NCBI GenBank assembly: GCA_002308475.1
Contig: DBVL01000003.1
Coordinates: 1 to 9,088, forward strand
Length of the DNA stretch: 9,088 nt
Reading direction: 5' to 3'
Source of the DNA: Spirochaetales bacterium UBA1265
Lineage (GTDB): Bacteria; Spirochaetota; Spirochaetia; Sphaerochaetales; Sphaerochaetaceae
The notes under the pieces: model-generated
Told to the model about the DNA's origin: nothing
What the model saw: only the letters and a program-made list of their open reading frames with translations
The model's database searches: none
In this document: positions 7,315-9,088 of the stretch, piece by piece
Position numbering within the stretch: position 1 is the first letter of the stretch
Layout of the letters: each line of letters starts with the position of its first letter
Program-made: the position numbers and the translations under genes

Positions 7315-7334
7315 TAGTTAGCAGTAGCTAACTA
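7315..7334. repeat. Perfect dyad at the predicted transcription start
   Basis: TAGTTAGCAGTAGCTAACTA is an 8-bp perfect inverted repeat around AGTA. It covers the expected start site (about 7320) of the strong promoter. It may be a second operator, or the 5' hairpin of the transcript if initiation is slightly upstream. I do not recognise the recognition sequence. Confidence 0.5.
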
Positions 7335-7361
7335 AACATAACCGGCTACGCTCCCATACTG

Positions 7362-7379
7362 TTGTGAACACGTTCACAA
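7362..7379. promoter_or_regulatory. 18-bp palindromic operator matching Rex and CRP patterns
   Basis: TTGTGAACACGTTCACAA is an 8-bp perfect inverted repeat around AC. It fits the Rex (NADH/NAD+-sensing) consensus TTGTGAA-N4-TTCACAA exactly, and also the CRP-type core TGTGA-N6-TCACA. A weak promoter-like pair (TGAACA, 17 bp, TATAGA at 7388-7393) overlaps it. Regulator identity is inference from the motif alone. Confidence 0.5.
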
Positions 7380-7406
7380 ACTCCTTTTATAGACAGTACA
7401 CCCCTT

Positions 7407-7444
7407 TGTACCTCCCAGATTGAACTGGGAGGTGCATGTTTTTT
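7407..7444 (+). terminator. Strong intrinsic terminator upstream of mutT
   Basis: ACCTCCCAG (7410-7418) pairs perfectly with CTGGGAGGT (7425-7433) around ATTGAA. The pairing can be extended by TGT (7407-7409) with GCA (7434-7436), using one G-T wobble. Six T residues follow at 7439-7444. It ends transcription from the upstream promoter and from the Omp85-like gene, and leaves only 26 nt before the mutT start. Confidence 0.9.
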
Positions 7445-7470
7445 ATCACCTTTTGTGTTATTTTATAGGC

Positions 7471-7869
7471 ATGAGAGATGTAAGAGTTGTTGGTGCTGCC
7501 ATTATCAAGGACGGGAAGCTTTTTGCTGCCCAGCGTCCCGGTTCTAAGGAAGTTGGTTTTAAATGGGAGTTTCCCGGTGGGAAGATAGAGGAGGGTGAGA
7601 CTCCTGAGGAGGCTCTGAAGAGAGAGATAAGGGAAGAGCTGAGTACGGAGATAGAGGTAGACAGGTTCATAACCACTGTCTCCTACACTTACCCGACCTT
7701 TCATCTGTCCATGGCTGTTTTTCTCTGTCATCTGACTGGTCCGGAACCAACTCTTTCCGAACATGTTGCCTGTGCATGGCTGACTGCAGATCAGTTGTCA
7801 TCCATCCCTTGGGCTCCTGCTGACTATCAGATTCTGGATGAGATTAAAAAAGTCTGTTTCCCTTCGTAG
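7471..7869 (+). CDS. mutT: MutT-type Nudix hydrolase (probable 8-oxo-dGTP diphosphatase)
   Basis: A 132-residue Nudix protein, close to the 129 of E. coli MutT. WEFPGGKIEEGETPEEALKREIREEL (32-57) contains the Nudix box G37-x5-E43-x7-R51-E52-x-x-E55-E56, the Mg2+-binding helix that cleaves nucleoside diphosphate bonds. The usual glycine after EEx is Ser58, a tolerated change. The MutT-like context (VVGAAIIKDGKLFAAQRP before the box; AWLTADQL near 102-109) favours sanitation of oxidised nucleotides such as 8-oxo-dGTP, though other Nudix substrates are possible. I chose the ATG at 7471 because it begins the conserved core. An upstream TTG at 7420 would place the start inside the terminator loop. 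There is almost no Shine-Dalgarno (only TAGG), and an extended -10-like TGT-TATTTT (7456-7464) would start transcription at the ATG, so the mRNA may be leaderless. Convergent with the WYL gene, 10 bp apart. Confidence 0.9.
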   Translation: MRDVRVVGAAIIKDGKLFAAQRPGSKEVGFKWEFPGGKIEEGETPEEALKREIREELSTEIEVDRFITTVSYTYPTFHLSMAVFLCHLTGPEPTLSEHVACAWLTADQLSSIPWAPADYQILDEIKKVCFPS

Positions 7870-7870
7870 C

Positions 7871-7900
7871 AAAAAAAACTCAAAGCTGTTCTGCAGCCTT
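7871..7900 (-). terminator. Intrinsic terminator overlapping the end of the WYL regulator gene
   Basis: On the minus strand, AAGGCTG (7900-7894) pairs with CAGCTTT (7888-7882) around CAGAA (7 bp, one G-T wobble). GAG and then eight T (7878-7871) follow. The stem lies inside the last codons of the WYL gene and overlaps its stop codon. The T-run occupies the gap to mutT. Confidence 0.6.
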
Positions 7901-8869
7901 AAGATACTCTTCCTTTATTTCTTCTTTCAGCCACTGTGGCTCAAGTATCTGTACTGAGGCGCCGAAGCTGAATATCCACCTCTTTATTCCACTGACAGAT
8001 CTGGTTTTAGCGTGCATAATCACTGTCTCATCTTCCTGCTGGTAAACCTTTACCACTCCCGGCCATGCCAGTTCCATATGGAAGAGGCCGGCGGATGGGG
8101 TGAATCTGAGTACTGCTTCAAACTCTTCCCTATGGTCAAATGGGCCGAAGGGGTCGTTGAACCGCGCTTCAAAGTCTATCCTCTCAGGCAGGTTTCCGCT
8201 GTAATCTATTATCTCCGGCACTCCTATTATTCTTTCTGCTCCGAATATGCGCTCTTCTCCTCCAGGTAGTTTCTGGCAGATCATGTAGTATCCGTAGTCA
8301 TACTTGAATATGCCGTAGGGGACTACCTCATAGGTTTTCGGTTCCCGCTGGACCGGTTTGTATTCAAAGCGCAGGCACTTGTTCTGGTTCACTGCTTTCA
8401 GTATGGTCAGGAGTACTTTCTGCGTCTCATTTTTTGTTGTCTTCTTGACTGTGTTAACATTCAATACTTCATAAGTCTGTATGTTTTTGAACAGTTCAAG
8501 TTTCTTTCTGAGGTTATGTGTGGTTTTTGCCAGTTCCGGGTTGTCTTCTCCCTGGCTGAGCACAAGGCTTAAGTAGAAAGCCTCATCATCTGTAAGCTGT
8601 AATCCCGGTATGGTCAGTGACCACGTGCAGTCCTTGGATACGCTATAGCGTGTCATCCGCTTATCCAGAGGGTCTTTTTCCTCGGTAAGCACCAAGCCGT
8701 ATCCTTCTTCTCTGAACTCTTCCATCCGGACTATCATATCCTTGACTGTCCATCTGTCTATTCCGGTTTCCTCGGAGATCTCCGTTATGGTTGCTCCGTT
8801 TGGTTTGGACATGCACTTGATAAGGTGTATCATCCTTGACAGAGTCTCTATTCCCGACATCTTAGGCAT
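7880..8869 (-). CDS. WYL-domain transcriptional regulator (HTH-WYL-WCX)
   Basis: A 329-residue cytosolic DNA-binding regulator. Residues about 5-60 form a winged helix-turn-helix (ATITEISEETGIDRWTVKDMIVRMEEF). A linker with LTDDEAFYLSLVL (92-104) leads to the WYL domain (about 150-222; NKCLRFEYKPV, then VVPYGIFKYDYGYYMICQK). The eponymous Trp-Tyr-Leu reads YYM at 194-196, a degenerate form. The C-terminal WCX region has FSFGASVQILEPQWLKEEI (300-318). WYL domains bind nucleic acid or nucleotide-like ligands in characterised regulators, including DNA-damage and phage-defence regulators; the target here is unknown. The ATG at 8869 is preceded by AGGAGG at 6-nt spacing; a second ATG three codons in is less well placed. 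Own promoter with a perfect -10. Candidate targets are the neighbouring mutT interval or the gene off the right edge (inference). Confidence 0.9.
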   Translation of the reverse strand: MPKMSGIETLSRMIHLIKCMSKPNGATITEISEETGIDRWTVKDMIVRMEEFREEGYGLVLTEEKDPLDKRMTRYSVSKDCTWSLTIPGLQLTDDEAFYLSLVLSQGEDNPELAKTTHNLRKKLELFKNIQTYEVLNVNTVKKTTKNETQKVLLTILKAVNQNKCLRFEYKPVQREPKTYEVVPYGIFKYDYGYYMICQKLPGGEERIFGAERIIGVPEIIDYSGNLPERIDFEARFNDPFGPFDHREEFEAVLRFTPSAGLFHMELAWPGVVKVYQQEDETVIMHAKTRSVSGIKRWIFSFGASVQILEPQWLKEEIKEEYLKAAEQL

Positions 8870-8889
8870 AAGGCGCCTCCTGCAAGAGT

Positions 8890-8919
8890 ATTATACCAAC
8901 TATTTAACAAAAAAAGCAA
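8890..8919 (-). promoter_or_regulatory. Predicted extended -10 promoter of the WYL regulator gene
   Basis: On the minus strand a perfect TATAAT (8895-8890) is preceded by TGG, giving an extended -10. TTGCTT (8919-8914) is a poor -35 at 18 bp. The expected start near 8884 gives a leader of about 15 nt carrying AGGAGG. Confidence 0.6.
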
Positions 8920-8936
8920 AAAATGTGGGGCAATGG

Positions 8937-9088
8937 GCACGCATCTTGAAATAGAATCAAAAAAAACAAACAAGGAGGGAACATTATTTTGCTGCGCAAT
9001 GCCTTTATGCGTGCAATATTTGGGAAAAGAGAATAGTTTTAAAAAGAGGAGGTAAATCAAAAAGGGGAATTCTTGTAATTGTGCTTAC
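8937..9088. other. AT-rich intergenic end with unassigned ribosome-binding sites
   Basis: This stretch holds an A-rich tract (8955-8973) and two Shine-Dalgarno-like sequences on the plus strand (8972-8978 and 9046-9053). After the second site the frame starting at 9054 reads KSKRGILVIVL to the edge, like the beginning of a signal peptide, but it lacks ATG, and the only GTG in frame (9081) is far from the site. I see no clear promoter on the plus strand. A gene probably begins at or just beyond the window edge. Confidence 0.35.
8989..9036 (+). CDS. Possible 15-codon leader peptide (very tentative)
   Basis: AAGGAGG (8972-8978) is a strong ribosome-binding site with no ATG at normal spacing. 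The first usable codon is TTG at 8989, 10 nt downstream, opening a frame of 15 residues (M/L-LRNAFMRAIFGKRE) that ends in TAG at 9034-9036. A second strong site, GAGGAGGT (9046-9053), follows 9 nt later. The arrangement resembles a short upstream ORF before a further gene, but the peptide matches nothing I know. Confidence 0.18.
   Translation: MLRNAFMRAIFGKRE

Larger units (their letters stand above)
7320..7444 (+). ncRNA. Candidate small RNA or regulatory leader of about 125 nt
   Basis: The interval is bounded by a near-consensus promoter (7285-7313) and a strong intrinsic terminator (7407-7444) and contains no credible reading frame. The transcript could fold into a hairpin at 7362-7379 and the terminal hairpin. 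The segment CTCCCA occurs both at 7351-7356 and in the terminator's 5' arm (7412-7417), so the upstream copy might compete for TGGGAG (7426-7431); at 6 bp this antitermination idea is weak. It matches no RNA family I recognise (not SRP RNA, tmRNA or a known riboswitch). The alternatives are a mutT leader with attenuation, or simply the 3' end of the Omp85-like mRNA. Confidence 0.4.

Noticed and set aside
7277..7444. Integron attC site, SRP RNA or tmRNA in the structured gap
   Set aside because: The dyads do not give the RYYYAAC/GTTRRRY arrangement of attC, and no conserved SRP or tmRNA sequence elements are present.
7420..7470. N-terminally extended mutT starting at TTG 7420
   Set aside because: The start would lie in the loop of a strong terminator and the extra 17 residues are not MutT-like; the ATG at 7471 begins the conserved core.
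8848..9060. Minus-strand 70-codon frame starting upstream of the WYL gene
   Set aside because: Runs over the WYL promoter and ribosome site; composition is driven by T-rich tracts and no motif is visible.

Overview
The window looks like chromosomal DNA of a diderm, probably spirochaete-like bacterium (a gut-type Treponema or relative is my best guess, not proven). The reasons are an outer-membrane beta-barrel protein of the Omp85 superfamily, strong Shine-Dalgarno sites, sigma-70 type promoters, mid-range GC and a spirochaete-like gene repertoire. It holds seven protein genes, one of them cut by the left edge. I see no tRNA, rRNA, CRISPR array, transposase or phage gene.

Layout. Bases 1-2206 (+): the C-terminal 60% of 6-phosphogluconate dehydrogenase (gnd), a terminator-like hairpin, then a LarA-family nickel-pincer racemase/epimerase homologue. 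Bases 2226-2252: a hairpin terminator between convergent units. Bases 5209-2270 (-): a two-gene operon, mgtE (Mg2+ channel) followed 6 bp later by a COG2509-type FAD-dependent dehydrogenase. Bases 5210-5362: a compact divergent promoter region. Bases 5363-7276 (+): a secreted Omp85-like barrel protein with one POTRA-like domain. Bases 7277-7470: a densely structured non-coding interval. Bases 7471-7869 (+): a MutT-type Nudix hydrolase. Bases 8869-7880 (-): a WYL-domain transcription regulator, convergent with mutT. Bases 8870-9088: an AT-rich intergenic end with the regulator's promoter and two unassigned ribosome-binding-like sites.

How the parts fit. gnd serves the oxidative pentose phosphate pathway. 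The adjacent LarA homologue belongs to a superfamily that includes sugar-acid 2-epimerases, so an aldonate-handling link is plausible but unproven. mgtE and the FAD enzyme look co-transcribed. The most unusual part is 7277-7470. It has a near-consensus promoter whose spacer is filled by a LexA-like dyad (AGAAC-N4-GTTCT), a second perfect dyad at the predicted transcription start, an 18-bp dyad fitting the Rex and CRP consensus patterns, and a strong intrinsic terminator, all ahead of mutT. It could be a regulated small RNA of about 125 nt or a regulated, attenuated leader of mutT.
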